The translations under genes and the position numbers were made by a program. Shown piece by piece: positions 10,876 to 20,578 of a stretch of 64,000 nucleotides of DNA. Source of the stretch: Vreelandella olivaria (lineage in GTDB: Bacteria; Pseudomonadota; Gammaproteobacteria; Pseudomonadales; Halomonadaceae); NCBI RefSeq assembly GCF_023507745.1, contig NZ_JALPZO010000172.1:1-64000 (forward strand), in the 5' to 3' direction. The stretch's first letter is position 1. The number at the start of each line of letters is the position of its first letter. Under the pieces are notes generated by a model, which ran no database searches, was not told where the DNA came from, and saw nothing but the letters and a program-made list of their open reading frames with translations.

Positions 10876-12057
10876 ATGAACGCACCGGTGCTGGTAATTA
10901 ACTGTGGTTCTTCTTCTATTAAGTACGCTTTGATTGATTCAGATCCTCAGGCACCGCGTTTAGCAGGCTTGGCGGAACGCTTAGGTAGTCGAGATGCCCG
11001 CCTGAAAGGCAAAAACAGCGCAGGCGAAAGTTTTACCCAGCCATTACCCAATGCCGACCACGCCGAAGCCCTCATTGCCATCTTAAAGCGTTTGGAAAAT
11101 CGGGTACCCGCCGCCATTGGACACCGTATCGTGCATGGTGGAGAGCATTTCACACAAGCGGCACTTATCGATGACAGCGTTATCGCGACCATTGAATCCA
11201 TTGCGGCACTCGCTCCCCTGCACAACCCAGCTCATTTAGCCGGCATTGCCGCTACCCAGAAAGTATTTCCTGGTCTCCCCCAAGTCGCCGTTTTTGATAC
11301 CGCCTTCCATCAAACATTACCACCACGGGCCTACCGTTACGCATTGCCAGAAGCCCTCTACACTGAACACCGCATTCGTCGTTACGGTTTTCACGGCACC
11401 AGCCACGCCTATGTAAGCAAGCGTGCTGGTGAGCTGAGCCAGCGTGGTAATGGTGGCTGGTTAACCGCCCACCTGGGCAACGGCTGTTCCACCAGTGCGA
11501 TCTGGAATAACCAAAGCCAGGATACCAGCATGGGGCTAACACCGCTGGAAGGTCTGGTCATGGGTACCCGAAGCGGCGACGTGGACCCCGGTCTGCACGC
11601 CCATCTGCACCGCCAGCTTGGTTGGTCGCTGGATGAAATCGACGATGTGCTCAACAAACAAAGCGGGTTATTGGGCCTTTCCGGCCTGACGAACGATATG
11701 CGCGAAGTCGAGGAGCAAGCGCTTTCAGGGCACAAGGGTTCCAAGCTGGCACTGGATGTATTTTGCTATCGGATTGCGAAATCCCTGGCAGCGCTCTCCT
11801 GCGCCCTGCCCACTCTCGATGGCGTTATTTTCACTGGCGGAATCGGTGAGAACTCTCCCATTGTGCGACGTGAAGTGATCGCCCTACTGCCCCACTTTGG
11901 CTTCAACATGGATGAAGCAGCCAATGAGGCCACTATACGTGGCAAAGAGGGCAAGCTGGACCATACAGGGCACAGCGGGCCAGAGGTGTGGGTCATCCCC
12001 ACCGACGAAGAGGGCCGTATTGCCATGGAAACCCGCCACTGCGTGGAGACCCATTAA
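10876..12057 (+). CDS. ackA: Acetate kinase
   Basis: Converts acetate plus ATP to acetyl phosphate and ADP, reversibly. It has 393 residues, the standard length. Visible signatures are the N-terminal phosphate loop [35 protein letters not shown], the adenosine-binding FTGGIGEN and PTDEE near the end. It forms an operon with pta, whose ATG shares one base with the stop codon (TAATG). Together they run overflow acetate production and acetate activation. Acetyl phosphate could also take up acetyl units arising from deoxynucleoside breakdown (deo operon downstream). Confidence 0.97.
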   Translation: MNAPVLVINCGSSSIKYALIDSDPQAPRLAGLAERLGSRDARLKGKNSAGESFTQPLPNADHAEALIAILKRLENRVPAAIGHRIVHGGEHFTQAALIDDSVIATIESIAALAPLHNPAHLAGIAATQKVFPGLPQVAVFDTAFHQTLPPRAYRYALPEALYTEHRIRRYGFHGTSHAYVSKRAGELSQRGNGGWLTAHLGNGCSTSAIWNNQSQDTSMGLTPLEGLVMGTRSGDVDPGLHAHLHRQLGWSLDEIDDVLNKQSGLLGLSGLTNDMREVEEQALSGHKGSKLALDVFCYRIAKSLAALSCALPTLDGVIFTGGIGENSPIVRREVIALLPHFGFNMDEAANEATIRGKEGKLDHTGHSGPEVWVIPTDEEGRIAMETRHCVETH

Positions 12058-14240
12058 TGAATAGCTCACCCGAGCAACCCCAAGCCATACTGCTGGTACC
12101 CACTAGCGTGGGTGCAGGGTTGACATCCGCCTGCCTGGGACTAATACAGGCATTGGATACCATTGGCTTAAAAGCGGGCTTTTTAAAGCCGTTTATGCAA
12201 AACGAGCTGAACGGCCCAGGACTGGATCGCTCTACTGCCCTGGTATCCCGCACGTTAAGTCAGCGTCCACCTTCACCGATTTCCCAGGCTCGACTTGAGC
12301 GCCTGCTGCGCGACGACCAGACCGATGAGCTCATGGAGAACGTGGTTGAGCTTTACGACCAGGTTACCCAGCAGGCGTATCGGGATGGCAGTGCCTTGGA
12401 CCTTGTGGTGGTAGAAGGCGTTGTACCTACCCAGCACACCACTTATGCTACCCAGACCAATGCTCAACTGGCCGATGCCTTGAACGCGCGCATTATTCTG
12501 GTAGGCACGGGGGACCTTAACGACCCCCAACGCCTTGCCGAAGAGCTGGATATGCATGCCCGTAGTTTCGGTGGCGTGAGCTCCAGCCGTACGCTGGGCG
12601 GTATTTTGATGCGCATGAGAAACCTGCCGTATGGGCAGGAAGATGATCTCTCTGCCGCGCCTGGCACCATTAAGCCACAGTTGGAAGAGCCGGTACTTAA
12701 CGAACTCCGCCGTTACTCACCCTCTCTGGCAACAGATAGCTTCCATCTGATTGGTGTTGTGCCTTACAGCAAAACCCTGAGTGCTCCGCGTACTCTGGAC
12801 GTTGCCCGCGCCCTGAATGCAAAAGTGCTTAACGAAGGTGAAGCGGCCAGTCGTCGTGTGCTATCTACCAGCCTTTGCGCCCGTAGTGCAGCCAACGCGC
12901 TGCATATCTTTACCCCCGGCAGCCTGATAGTCGCCTCGGGTGACCGGGACGATGTGGTACTGGCATCAGCCCTGGCGACCATGAACGGCACCCAACTGGC
13001 GGGCGTCTTGCTCACCAATGGTTTCCTGCCCAATAACAGCATGATCGAGATGTGTCGCCCGGCGCTGAAAACCGGCCTGCCAGTACTGGCAGTGGAATCT
13101 GACAGTTTGACCACAGCCCAGAACCTGAGCCAGCTCAGCAGTGAAATCCCGATGGACGATTTCGAGCGTGCTGAGCAGGTAGCCCGTTATGTGGCAGCAC
13201 ACCTGGATTTGGATTGGCTGAAGTCCAAGCTGAGCAGAGGCTATACCCGCCGCCTGTCGCCTTCTGCATTTCGTCACCAATTGGTTAAACTTGCCCAGCA
13301 GGCGAAGAAACGTATCGTGCTACCTGAAGGGGATGAGCCACGTACCATAGAAGCAGCCATTATCTGCCAGCGCCGCGGTATCGCCGACTGCGTCCTGCTT
13401 GGTAAGCGCGATGATATCGAAAACGTGGCGCATAACCGGGGCTTAACGCTACCGGAAACCCTGACCATCATAGACCCGGAAAGCACTCGAGCCAGCTATA
13501 TTGAACCCATGGTAGAGCGTCGCCGCGGCAAGCTTAACGAGCTGACTGCAGAAGCCCAGCTTCAGGATAACGTGGTGCTGGGTACCATGATGTTGCAACT
13601 GGATGAGGTGGATGGCCTCGTCTCTGGTGCGGTGCATACCACAGCCAATACGGTTCGCCCGGCCTTTCAGTTGATCAAGACCGCGCCGGAATACAGTCAG
13701 GTATCATCGATCTTCTTCATGCTGCTGCCAGAGCAGGTCGTCGTCTATGGCGATTGCGCTGTAAACCCCGACCCGGACGCAGAGACCCTGGCTGAAATCG
13801 CGCTGCAAAGTGCCCATTCCGCTGAAGCATTTGGTATTGAGCCACGCGTCGCCATGATCAGCTACTCCACCGGCGACTCCGGCACCGGCGCGGATGTGGA
13901 TAAAGTGCGTGAAGCCACGCTCATTGCTAAAGAGCGTGCCCCTCACTTAGCGATTGATGGGCCTCTGCAATACGATGCCGCCGCCATAGAGAGCGTGGGC
14001 AAACAGAAAGCCCCCGATTCACCTGTCGCTGGTAGAGCAACGGTGTTTGTTTTCCCCGACCTGAACACTGGCAATACGACCTATAAGGCCGTACAGCGTA
14101 GTGCCCGCGTGGTCAGCGTTGGCCCCATGCTACAGGGGTTAAACAAACCCGTTAACGACCTTTCCCGTGGTGCGTTAGTGGACGATATTGTGTATACCAT
14201 TGCACTGACAGCAATCCAGGCCAGTCAGCGGGAAGCGTAA
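12057..14240 (+). CDS. pta: Phosphate acetyltransferase (long form)
   Basis: Interconverts acetyl-CoA and acetyl phosphate. With 727 residues it is the long enterobacterial form: an N-terminal BioD-like P-loop domain (PTSVGAGLTSACLG, about 9-22), a DRTGG-type middle domain and the catalytic C-terminal domain from about 400 (KRIVLPEGDEPRTIEAA, SYSTGDSGTGADVDKV, VFPDLNTGN). ATG 12057 is used because it overlaps the ackA stop and has GGAG eight bases upstream. The N-terminal regulatory part implies allosteric control by NADH or pyruvate, as known for long Pta enzymes. Confidence 0.96.
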   Translation: MNSSPEQPQAILLVPTSVGAGLTSACLGLIQALDTIGLKAGFLKPFMQNELNGPGLDRSTALVSRTLSQRPPSPISQARLERLLRDDQTDELMENVVELYDQVTQQAYRDGSALDLVVVEGVVPTQHTTYATQTNAQLADALNARIILVGTGDLNDPQRLAEELDMHARSFGGVSSSRTLGGILMRMRNLPYGQEDDLSAAPGTIKPQLEEPVLNELRRYSPSLATDSFHLIGVVPYSKTLSAPRTLDVARALNAKVLNEGEAASRRVLSTSLCARSAANALHIFTPGSLIVASGDRDDVVLASALATMNGTQLAGVLLTNGFLPNNSMIEMCRPALKTGLPVLAVESDSLTTAQNLSQLSSEIPMDDFERAEQVARYVAAHLDLDWLKSKLSRGYTRRLSPSAFRHQLVKLAQQAKKRIVLPEGDEPRTIEAAIICQRRGIADCVLLGKRDDIENVAHNRGLTLPETLTIIDPESTRASYIEPMVERRRGKLNELTAEAQLQDNVVLGTMMLQLDEVDGLVSGAVHTTANTVRPAFQLIKTAPEYSQVSSIFFMLLPEQVVVYGDCAVNPDPDAETLAEIALQSAHSAEAFGIEPRVAMISYSTGDSGTGADVDKVREATLIAKERAPHLAIDGPLQYDAAAIESVGKQKAPDSPVAGRATVFVFPDLNTGNTTYKAVQRSARVVSVGPMLQGLNKPVNDLSRGALVDDIVYTIALTAIQASQREA

Positions 14241-14263
14241 AAAAAACCAGCTCTCACTCATGC

Positions 14264-14301
14264 AAAAGGCCCCAAGCATCTTGATTGCCTGGGGCCTTTT
14301 T
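14264..14301. terminator. Bidirectional terminator between pta and cyoE
   Basis: AAAAGGCCCCA and TGGGGCCTTTT flank a 15-base loop, giving T runs on both strands. It serves the convergent pta (plus) and cyo (minus) transcripts. Confidence 0.9.
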
Positions 14302-14321
14302 CAGTAAAGCAGGTTAATACA

Positions 14322-15200
14322 TCACACCCACATCGGCACCATCGCTTCCAGCACCATAACCAGACTCATCGCCGTGATGGTTAGAATCGATACGCCAAAC
14401 ACCTTTTTTGCCCAGCGTACATCGTCATCCAGGCGAAAGCCACACAGCGCCAGATACAGCCAATAGCCGCCCATCGCCAAGGCCACACATAAATAGCCTG
14501 TGCCTGCCTGGCTAGCCAGTACCAGCGCCAGCGAAGCGGGGATAAACGCCACAATATAGCCCAGAATATGGTGCTTGGCGCGCTTGATGCCGTGCACTAC
14601 TGGCAGCACGGGAATCGAAGCACGCCGATAATCCGCATAGCGGAAAATCGCGATGGCATAGGAGTGAGGCATTTGCCACAGGCAGAAAATCACCAACAGC
14701 ATGAAAGCACCGCTATCGAACTGCCCAGTGACCGCACAGTAGCCAACCACTGGCGGCATTGCGCCAGAAAGGCTGCCTACCAAGGTGCCATATTCAGAGC
14801 GACGCTTCATATAGAGGCTATAGACCCCCACATACACACCCCAGCCCACCACAGCCAATGCCACGGTCAGTCCATTGGTACCCAGTGCCAGGCACACCAC
14901 GCCCACCACACCAAGCAGCGCTGAAACGCCCAACGCCTGAGTGATAGAGATACGCCCCTTCGCCAAGGGACGATGGCGCGTACGCGCCATCAGCGCATCA
15001 ATATCACGGTCAATCACATTGTTACATGCACAGCCTGAGGCGATAACCAGCGCGATTCCCACCATTACCGCCATAAAGGTGACCCAGTCGAACGTCCCTT
15101 GGGCGGCTAAAAAGTAGCCGCCAAGGGTCGCAATCAGGTTGCCACCAATGATACCTGGCTTGGTTAACGCCAGCAGGTCACGCCAACGGCTGGGCGTCAT
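14322..15200 (-). CDS. cyoE: Protoheme IX farnesyltransferase (heme O synthase)
   Basis: Integral membrane prenyltransferase of 292 residues that attaches farnesyl to heme B, giving the heme O needed by the cyo oxidase. About nine membrane segments are present. The prenyl-diphosphate motif NNVIDRDIDALMARTRHRPL lies in the loop after the second helix. ATG 15200 is selected: it starts MTPSRWRDLLALTKPG, as in the family, five bases after the cyoD stop, whereas the longer frame would run back through cyoD. Last gene of cyoABCDE. Confidence 0.95.
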   Translation of the reverse strand: MTPSRWRDLLALTKPGIIGGNLIATLGGYFLAAQGTFDWVTFMAVMVGIALVIASGCACNNVIDRDIDALMARTRHRPLAKGRISITQALGVSALLGVVGVVCLALGTNGLTVALAVVGWGVYVGVYSLYMKRRSEYGTLVGSLSGAMPPVVGYCAVTGQFDSGAFMLLVIFCLWQMPHSYAIAIFRYADYRRASIPVLPVVHGIKRAKHHILGYIVAFIPASLALVLASQAGTGYLCVALAMGGYWLYLALCGFRLDDDVRWAKKVFGVSILTITAMSLVMVLEAMVPMWV

Positions 15201-15205
15201 TTTTA

Positions 15206-15535
15206 TTAGCCGATCATCATGTTGAGATGCAGATGCTGCATGATCCACAGCGAGCCTCCTATCACCAGGACGAGTATCGTCAGTGTGAAGACGAAGGACA
15301 TCAAGTTCCAACCTTCGTCGGCTTTGGCATTCATATGCATAAACATGACCAGCTGAACCAGAATCTGGAGCACGGCTGTTGCAGCGATGACTACCACCGT
15401 AGCAGCGGTGCTCAGCGCACCGCTCATTACTACCGCAAACGGAATAACCGTCAGCACTAAAGATAGCAGAAGTCCGGTCACATAGGATTTAACACTGCCA
15501 TGGGAAGTTGTTGAATTAGACGAAGAATAGCTCAT
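15206..15535 (-). CDS. cyoD: Cytochrome o ubiquinol oxidase subunit IV
   Basis: Small membrane subunit (109 residues, equal in length to E. coli CyoD) with three helices, including VLQILVQLVMFMHMN and the last segment VLVIGGSLWIMQHLH. It aids assembly of the heme-copper centre. One base separates its start from the cyoC stop, and five bases separate its stop from cyoE. Confidence 0.95.
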   Translation of the reverse strand: MSYSSSNSTTSHGSVKSYVTGLLLSLVLTVIPFAVVMSGALSTAATVVVIAATAVLQILVQLVMFMHMNAKADEGWNLMSFVFTLTILVLVIGGSLWIMQHLHLNMMIG

Positions 15536-15536
15536 C

Positions 15537-16148
15537 TCACAGCACTCCCATCAGGTAGACAAACGAGAACACACAGATCCACACGATATCCAGAAAGTGC
15601 CAGAACAGGCTTAAGCACACTATTCTGGGCCGTGTCATGGGGGTTAAGCCTTTGGTGGTCAGTTGGATAAGCATGACCAGAATCCACACCAGTCCGACCG
15701 TCACGTGCACGCCGTGGGTACCCACCAGAGTGAAGAATGACGACAAAAACGCGCTTTGGTCAGGACCATTCCCTTGATGAATCAGGTGCTGGAACTCGTA
15801 CACCTCCATGCCGACAAACGCGGCACCGAGTAAAAACGTAACAGCCAGCCACGCTTTCACCTGACCTATACGCTCAGCATTCATGGCTAACACGCCCATG
15901 CCAAAGGTAAAACTACTCAACAGCAGCAGAAAGGTTTCGACCAGCACAAAGGGCAGTTCAAAAATATCGGCAGCCGTTGGACCTGCCGCCGTGCCTTTCA
16001 TCAGCACGGCGTAAGTGGCGAACAGTGCCCCGAAGATCACCAGATCGCTCATCAGGTAGACCCAGAAGCCGAAGACTTTCGTGCCTGAGGCGTCGTGGTG
16101 TTCATGAGGCTCAGCCACTGCGCCGTGGTGTAGGGTATCAGTCGCCAT
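15537..16148 (-). CDS. cyoC: Cytochrome o ubiquinol oxidase subunit III
   Basis: Five-helix membrane subunit of 203 residues (E. coli 204). Family signatures are [23 protein letters not shown] near residue 24 and [14 protein letters not shown] near 148. The first helices of CyoC pack against subunit I. The first base of its ATG is shared with the last base of the cyoB stop, so the genes are tightly coupled. Confidence 0.96.
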   Translation of the reverse strand: MATDTLHHGAVAEPHEHHDASGTKVFGFWVYLMSDLVIFGALFATYAVLMKGTAAGPTAADIFELPFVLVETFLLLLSSFTFGMGVLAMNAERIGQVKAWLAVTFLLGAAFVGMEVYEFQHLIHQGNGPDQSAFLSSFFTLVGTHGVHVTVGLVWILVMLIQLTTKGLTPMTRPRIVCLSLFWHFLDIVWICVFSFVYLMGVL

Positions 16149-18124
16149 TACGCTTGCGCCTCCAGACGTTGTTGGTGCTCACGCTCAATGCGCTCAACTT
16201 CAGCAGCCGGAACGTAGTAATCGATATCATCGTTAAAGACACGGGCCAGGAAGCTTGCCACCACACCAAGGGCACCGACTGCGGCGAGCCACCAGATATG
16301 CCAGACCAGTGCAAAACCAAGCACCAGGGCAAACACACTGATAATCGGCCCGGCAACGGTGTTACGGGGCATATGAATATCGGTGTAGGGGGCATCTTCA
16401 AGCTGCTCTTTGCTGCGCTGCTTTTGCGACCAGAAACTATCGATATCACCGACTTCAGGCAGGCGGGCAAAGTTATAGAACGGCGCAGGAGATGATGTGG
16501 ACCACTCCAGCGTACGGCCATGCCATGGATCACCTGTAATGTCTGCATTTTGCTTACGGTCACGGATGCTGACCCAGAACTGAATAATGGTGCAGGCAAT
16601 CCCCATCATGATGATGACAGCCCCCACCCAGGCGAGAATCATCCAGGGCTGCCATTCAGGATTGGCGTAAGACTGCATGCGGCGCACCGCACCAAAGAAG
16701 CTCAGTACATAAAGCGGCATAAAGGCGACGTAGAAACCGATAAACCAGCACCAGAACGAGCGCTTGCCCCATTTTTCGCTTAGCGTGAAACCAAACGCTT
16801 TGGGGAACCAGTAGGTCAGCCCCGCCATCATGCCAAACACCACACCACCAATAATCACGTTGTGGAAGTGGGCAATAACAAACAGGCTGTTATGCAGCAC
16901 AAAGTTAGCCGCAGGCACTGCGAGCATTACGCCGGTCATTCCGCCGAGGGTAAACGTAATGATAAAGCCCAGCGTCCACAGTACTGGCGAGGTAAGTTCC
17001 AGGCTGCCGCGAAAAATAGTGAATAGCCAGTTGAAGACCTTCACCCCGGTGGGAATGGCGATGATCATCGTCATGATACCGAAGAAGGCATTGACGTTAG
17101 CCCCGGCCCCCATGGTGAAGAAGTGGTGCAGCCAGACAATAAACGATAGCAGCGTAATCGCGACGGTTGCCCATACCATGGTGTTGTAGCCAAACAGACG
17201 TTTTCGGGCAAAGGTGGCAATCACTTCCGAGAACACCCCAAAGGCCGGGAGGATCAGGATATAAACCTCCGGGTGGCCCCAGGCCCAAATGAGGTTGACG
17301 TACATCATCATGTTGCCGCCAAAATCATTGGTAAAGAAGTGCATGCCGAAGTAGCGGTCAAGGGTCAACAACGCAACCGTTGCGGTCAAAATCGGGAAAG
17401 AGGCAATAATCAGCACATTGGCGCACAACGAGGTCCAGGTGAATATCGGCATGCGGAACATGGTCATGCCTTTGGTGCGCATTTTTAGAATCGTGACGAA
17501 GAAATTAATCCCCGTCAGTGTCGTTCCCACCCCGGATATTTGCAGCGCCCATATCCAATAATCCACTCCCACGCCAGGACTAAACTCTATCCCTGAAAGC
17601 GGCGCATAAGCGAGCCAGCCGGTTTTGGCGAACTCCCCCACCACCAGAGAAATATTGACCAAAACAGCGGAGACAGCGAACAACCAGAAACTAAGGTTGT
17701 TCAGGAAGGGAAAAGCAACATCGCGGGCGCCGATTTGCAGGGGCACCACCAGGTTCATCAGGCCTATCACCATCGGCATGGCGACAAAGAAGATCATGAT
17801 CACACCGTGGGCGGTAAAGATCTGATCGTAATGCTCAGGGGGTAAGTACCCCGCCGCCCCACCGGCCGCCATGGCAAGTTGGGTACGCATCATAATGGCA
17901 TCGGCAAAGCCACGCAGCAGCATCACCAGAGCAACAACAAAATACATAATGCCGAGCTTTTTGTGGTCAACAGAGGTAAACCACTCGTGCCACAGCCAGC
18001 CCCATTTACGGTAGTACGTCAATGCTCCCAATAACGCAATACCGCCAATAGCCATAAAGGCAGCAACGACCATAATGATCGGTTCATGATAAGGAATTGC
18101 GTCTAACGTTAATTTTCCAAACAT
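16148..18124 (-). CDS. cyoB: Cytochrome o ubiquinol oxidase subunit I
   Basis: Catalytic heme-copper subunit that reduces oxygen to water with electrons from ubiquinol and pumps protons. It has 658 residues. Residue numbers match the E. coli enzyme: H106 for the low-spin heme, H284 with cross-linked Y288 in [13 protein letters not shown]333 and H334 for CuB, and H419/H421 in the IAHFHN motif for the hemes. About fifteen helices are seen. It lies between cyoA (two-base gap) and cyoC (one-base overlap). Confidence 0.98.
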   Translation of the reverse strand: MFGKLTLDAIPYHEPIIMVVAAFMAIGGIALLGALTYYRKWGWLWHEWFTSVDHKKLGIMYFVVALVMLLRGFADAIMMRTQLAMAAGGAAGYLPPEHYDQIFTAHGVIMIFFVAMPMVIGLMNLVVPLQIGARDVAFPFLNNLSFWLFAVSAVLVNISLVVGEFAKTGWLAYAPLSGIEFSPGVGVDYWIWALQISGVGTTLTGINFFVTILKMRTKGMTMFRMPIFTWTSLCANVLIIASFPILTATVALLTLDRYFGMHFFTNDFGGNMMMYVNLIWAWGHPEVYILILPAFGVFSEVIATFARKRLFGYNTMVWATVAITLLSFIVWLHHFFTMGAGANVNAFFGIMTMIIAIPTGVKVFNWLFTIFRGSLELTSPVLWTLGFIITFTLGGMTGVMLAVPAANFVLHNSLFVIAHFHNVIIGGVVFGMMAGLTYWFPKAFGFTLSEKWGKRSFWCWFIGFYVAFMPLYVLSFFGAVRRMQSYANPEWQPWMILAWVGAVIIMMGIACTIIQFWVSIRDRKQNADITGDPWHGRTLEWSTSSPAPFYNFARLPEVGDIDSFWSQKQRSKEQLEDAPYTDIHMPRNTVAGPIISVFALVLGFALVWHIWWLAAVGALGVVASFLARVFNDDIDYYVPAAEVERIEREHQQRLEAQA

Positions 18125-18126
18125 GC

Positions 18127-19185
18127 TTAACCCCCCGCCTCAACGCTTGTGGGATAGCCGCTCATCGCGCGATCCTCACTGGCATGCTGATTGGTAACGT
18201 GGCCGATTGCGGCCTGATGATGAGCACTGCTTGCGCTTTCCAGCTCGTTAACTTCGCTATGGCTCTCATGGAGAGCATCCCCCGGCGCTTCGCGGTGGCC
18301 GCCATGCTCGCCGTGTCCAACATCACCACTAGCGCCATGCCCACCGAAGCTCAACAGAATGGATTCATAAAGCTCAGGCGATACCGCGGAGAAATATTCC
18401 ACCGGATGGTATTCGCTTGGTTTGGCCAGCTCGCTATAGCCTTCGGGGTAAGTCAGAATTTCGCTCGACGCACGCACGCCTGCCACCCACTCATCGAACT
18501 CAGCAGGCGTCGTGACATGGGCCTCGAATGTCATCCCAGAGAAGCCAGCACCGCTATAATTGGTGGAACGGCCTGGATAGGTACCTACCTTGTCCGCCAC
18601 TAAATGCACGTCGTTATCCATCCCCGCCATGGCGTAAATCTGGCTACCCAGGTGAGGAATAAAGAATGCGTTCATGACAGAACCCGAGCTAACCCGGAAG
18701 CGCACCGGCGTATCCACCGGAAAGGCCAGTTCATTAACGCTGGCAATCCCCTGTTCGGGATAGATAAACAACCACTTCCAATCCAGCGCTACCGCCTGGA
18801 TTTCCATGGTGGCAGTGTTACTTTCGAGAGGTTTGTGAGGGTCCAGGCTATGGGACGTTTGCCAGGTAAGAAACGCCAACACAGCAATAATCAAACACGG
18901 CACGGTCCATACAGCCGCTTCAATCCAGTTGGAGTGCGCCCAGTCAGGCAGGTATTTTGCAACGCTATTACTGCGCCGATAACGCCAGCCAAACAGTATC
19001 GTCATCGCAATGACGGGGATAACGACAATAAGCATCAACCCAAACGAGGTGAGGATTAGCGAGCGTTGCTCAATGCCAACCTGCCCCTTGGGATCCAACA
19101 ATGCTGAACTGCAGCCCGTTAACAACAGGCACAGCAAGACGAGCACAAGAGTGCCTCGTCTGCGCCAGAGGGTATGTTGTCGCAT
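18127..19185 (-). CDS. cyoA: Cytochrome o ubiquinol oxidase subunit II (lipoprotein)
   Basis: Periplasmic-facing subunit of 352 residues. The lipobox LLLTGC gives lipidated C25; two membrane helices follow, then a cupredoxin domain with [23 protein letters not shown] that lacks the CuA ligands, as expected for a quinol oxidase. It is about 37 residues longer than E. coli CyoA. The extra tail (about 281-352) is rich in histidine, glycine and acidic residues, with ten His, and might bind metal. It is the first gene of the operon. An FNR-type site lies 233 bases upstream. Confidence 0.96.
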   Translation of the reverse strand: MRQHTLWRRRGTLVLVLLCLLLTGCSSALLDPKGQVGIEQRSLILTSFGLMLIVVIPVIAMTILFGWRYRRSNSVAKYLPDWAHSNWIEAAVWTVPCLIIAVLAFLTWQTSHSLDPHKPLESNTATMEIQAVALDWKWLFIYPEQGIASVNELAFPVDTPVRFRVSSGSVMNAFFIPHLGSQIYAMAGMDNDVHLVADKVGTYPGRSTNYSGAGFSGMTFEAHVTTPAEFDEWVAGVRASSEILTYPEGYSELAKPSEYHPVEYFSAVSPELYESILLSFGGHGASGDVGHGEHGGHREAPGDALHESHSEVNELESASSAHHQAAIGHVTNQHASEDRAMSGYPTSVEAGG

Positions 19186-19527
19186 GGTGTGATCTCGTCA
19201 GAGAGTTGTCCTTAAATAGCAAACTAAATAGCCTGCTAACTATAACCCCATACCTTTCCCAAAACATTTGCCCTGATTTAATGGATACCGAGTTAAACCT
19301 TCGCTTCCAGGAAAACCATGTTGCTCCGGGAAAAATATGCGCTACCGCACGGGGTTGGTAGCGATGCTTAGCCAATACGCGCGGCGCGCATATAAACCAA
19401 GACTAAAGTATTTTCTATTGATCCAGGTCAAGGAAAAAGAGACGCATTGACGCACCCCACACCCCTGGGGGTAGGTAACTAGGGTCTATTGACATTTCAC
19501 ACGGCCTCCATGAAACGTCAACAGGCC
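19186..19527 (-). promoter_or_regulatory. Regulatory region of the cyo operon with FNR/Anr box
   Basis: This 342-base gap lies between deoR and cyoA and holds no gene. TTGATCCAGGTCAA at 19418-19431 differs from the FNR/Anr consensus TTGAT-N4-ATCAA at one base. FNR-family proteins repress cyo at low oxygen in E. coli and Pseudomonas, which fits. I could not assign the cyo start site. Confidence 0.6.
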
Positions 19528-20295
19528 CTAGGCAAGACTAATATCTGGCAGTGGTGTGGAACCGCTCACCAAAAGCGCGGGGGCCTGTTCATCGTCTGTC
19601 ACAACAACATCAAAATCAGCCAAGGTGGCAAAGTAGGCAGGGCGTACTACGCCAAATTTGCTGGCGTCGACCACCAAAAACCGTTGCATTGCGGTGGCGA
19701 TCGCAGCTTGCTTGGGCGCTACTTCATGGAAATGAAAGCAACTGACGCCCCTCTCATAATCGACACCTGCGGCAGATATCAGCGCCTTGTTAATACCCAG
19801 GCGTTCAATAGCAGCCTCCATATTGTCGCTGCCAAACGATTGTGAGGAGGCATAAAACAAGCCTCCCAGCAGCACCAGGCGTACATTGGGTAGCCCGGCC
19901 ACCGAGTTAGCCACATTCAGTGCGTAGGTGACTACCGTTAATTCACGGAAATGGCTTAACTGACTGAGCAACGGGATAAGCGTTGAGCCACAGTCAATAA
20001 AAAGTGTATCTCCCTCTTCAATAAAACCCGCCGCCCGCTGGCACAGACGATGTTTTACATGGTAATGACTGGCCTGCTGTTCAGTAAGATCGTAGACCGG
20101 CGTCACCCCTGGATAATTCGCCATTACCAGCCGCCCGCCCAGCAAGCTAATCGCAGACGGTTGTGTGGTTAAATCCCTGCGGATCGTCATCTCTGACACG
20201 CCGCACAGCTCGGCGGCATCACGTAAGTGCAGAGTGCCACCGCTGGCGAGCGCTTCCTGCAGCATTGCCAGGCGTCGAGCACTACGGTCATTCAT
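19528..20295 (-). CDS. deoR: DeoR-family transcriptional repressor of the deo genes
   Basis: Sugar-phosphate-sensing repressor of 255 residues. The N-terminal winged helix (about 20-57, HLRDAAELCGVSEMTIRRDL) is followed by a DeoR sensor domain with GDTLFIDCGST near 95 and an AAGVDYERGVSCFHFHE segment. Length and sequence resemble E. coli DeoR, which responds to deoxyribose-5-phosphate. It is divergent from the tsx-nupC-deoCABD-cdd block, and a sequence very close to the E. coli DeoR operator sits on the -10 of that block. This placement makes deo control the likely role. Confidence 0.87.
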   Translation of the reverse strand: MNDRSARRLAMLQEALASGGTLHLRDAAELCGVSEMTIRRDLTTQPSAISLLGGRLVMANYPGVTPVYDLTEQQASHYHVKHRLCQRAAGFIEEGDTLFIDCGSTLIPLLSQLSHFRELTVVTYALNVANSVAGLPNVRLVLLGGLFYASSQSFGSDNMEAAIERLGINKALISAAGVDYERGVSCFHFHEVAPKQAAIATAMQRFLVVDASKFGVVRPAYFATLADFDVVVTDDEQAPALLVSGSTPLPDISLA

Positions 20296-20437
20296 GGTAG
20301 GCGTCTCCTTCTGATTTGTTATCAGCTTTTATAAGCGATTCAAGGCTTATGCTGAGCCAGCGGCTTACTTATTTCCACTGCAATACATCACTGTTACAAC
20401 ATAGCAGAGCGTGATGAAAGGCTTATCACATTAATAC

Positions 20438-20471
20438 AACGTTGATGTGGCACTGCTTGCAAATCAACGTT
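20438..20471. repeat. Inverted repeat upstream of the tsx promoter
   Basis: AACGTTGAT (20438-20446) and ATCAACGTT (20463-20471) are perfect 9-base arms with a 16-base spacer, just upstream of and touching the -35 region. It may be a second regulator site of CytR type or an upstream DeoR contact; which cannot be decided from sequence. Confidence 0.6.
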
Positions 20472-20504
20472 AAAAAAATAACACTTAATGTTATAATTTT
20501 AACA
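20468..20504 (+). promoter_or_regulatory. tsx/deo promoter with DeoR-like operators
   Basis: TGTTATAATTTTAACA (20489-20504) differs from the E. coli DeoR palindrome TGTTAGAATTCTAACA at two positions. It contains a perfect -10 TATAAT at 20492-20497. Seventeen bases upstream is a weak -35 GTTAAA. A second, looser copy, CGTTAAAAAAATAACA, starts at 20468, 21 bases away (two helical turns). Repressor bound here would cover the promoter. Confidence 0.7.
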
Positions 20505-20578
20505 TTATCGCCAGCCCACACGACCCATAACGCCGGACGCCACTCCATTGGCGCCGTGATAAACCTGTTGAGGCTTTC

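Noticed and set aside
20411-20430. CRP-like site GTGA...TCACA upstream of tsx
   Set aside because: The half sites are 11 bases apart instead of six, so it is not a usable CRP site.
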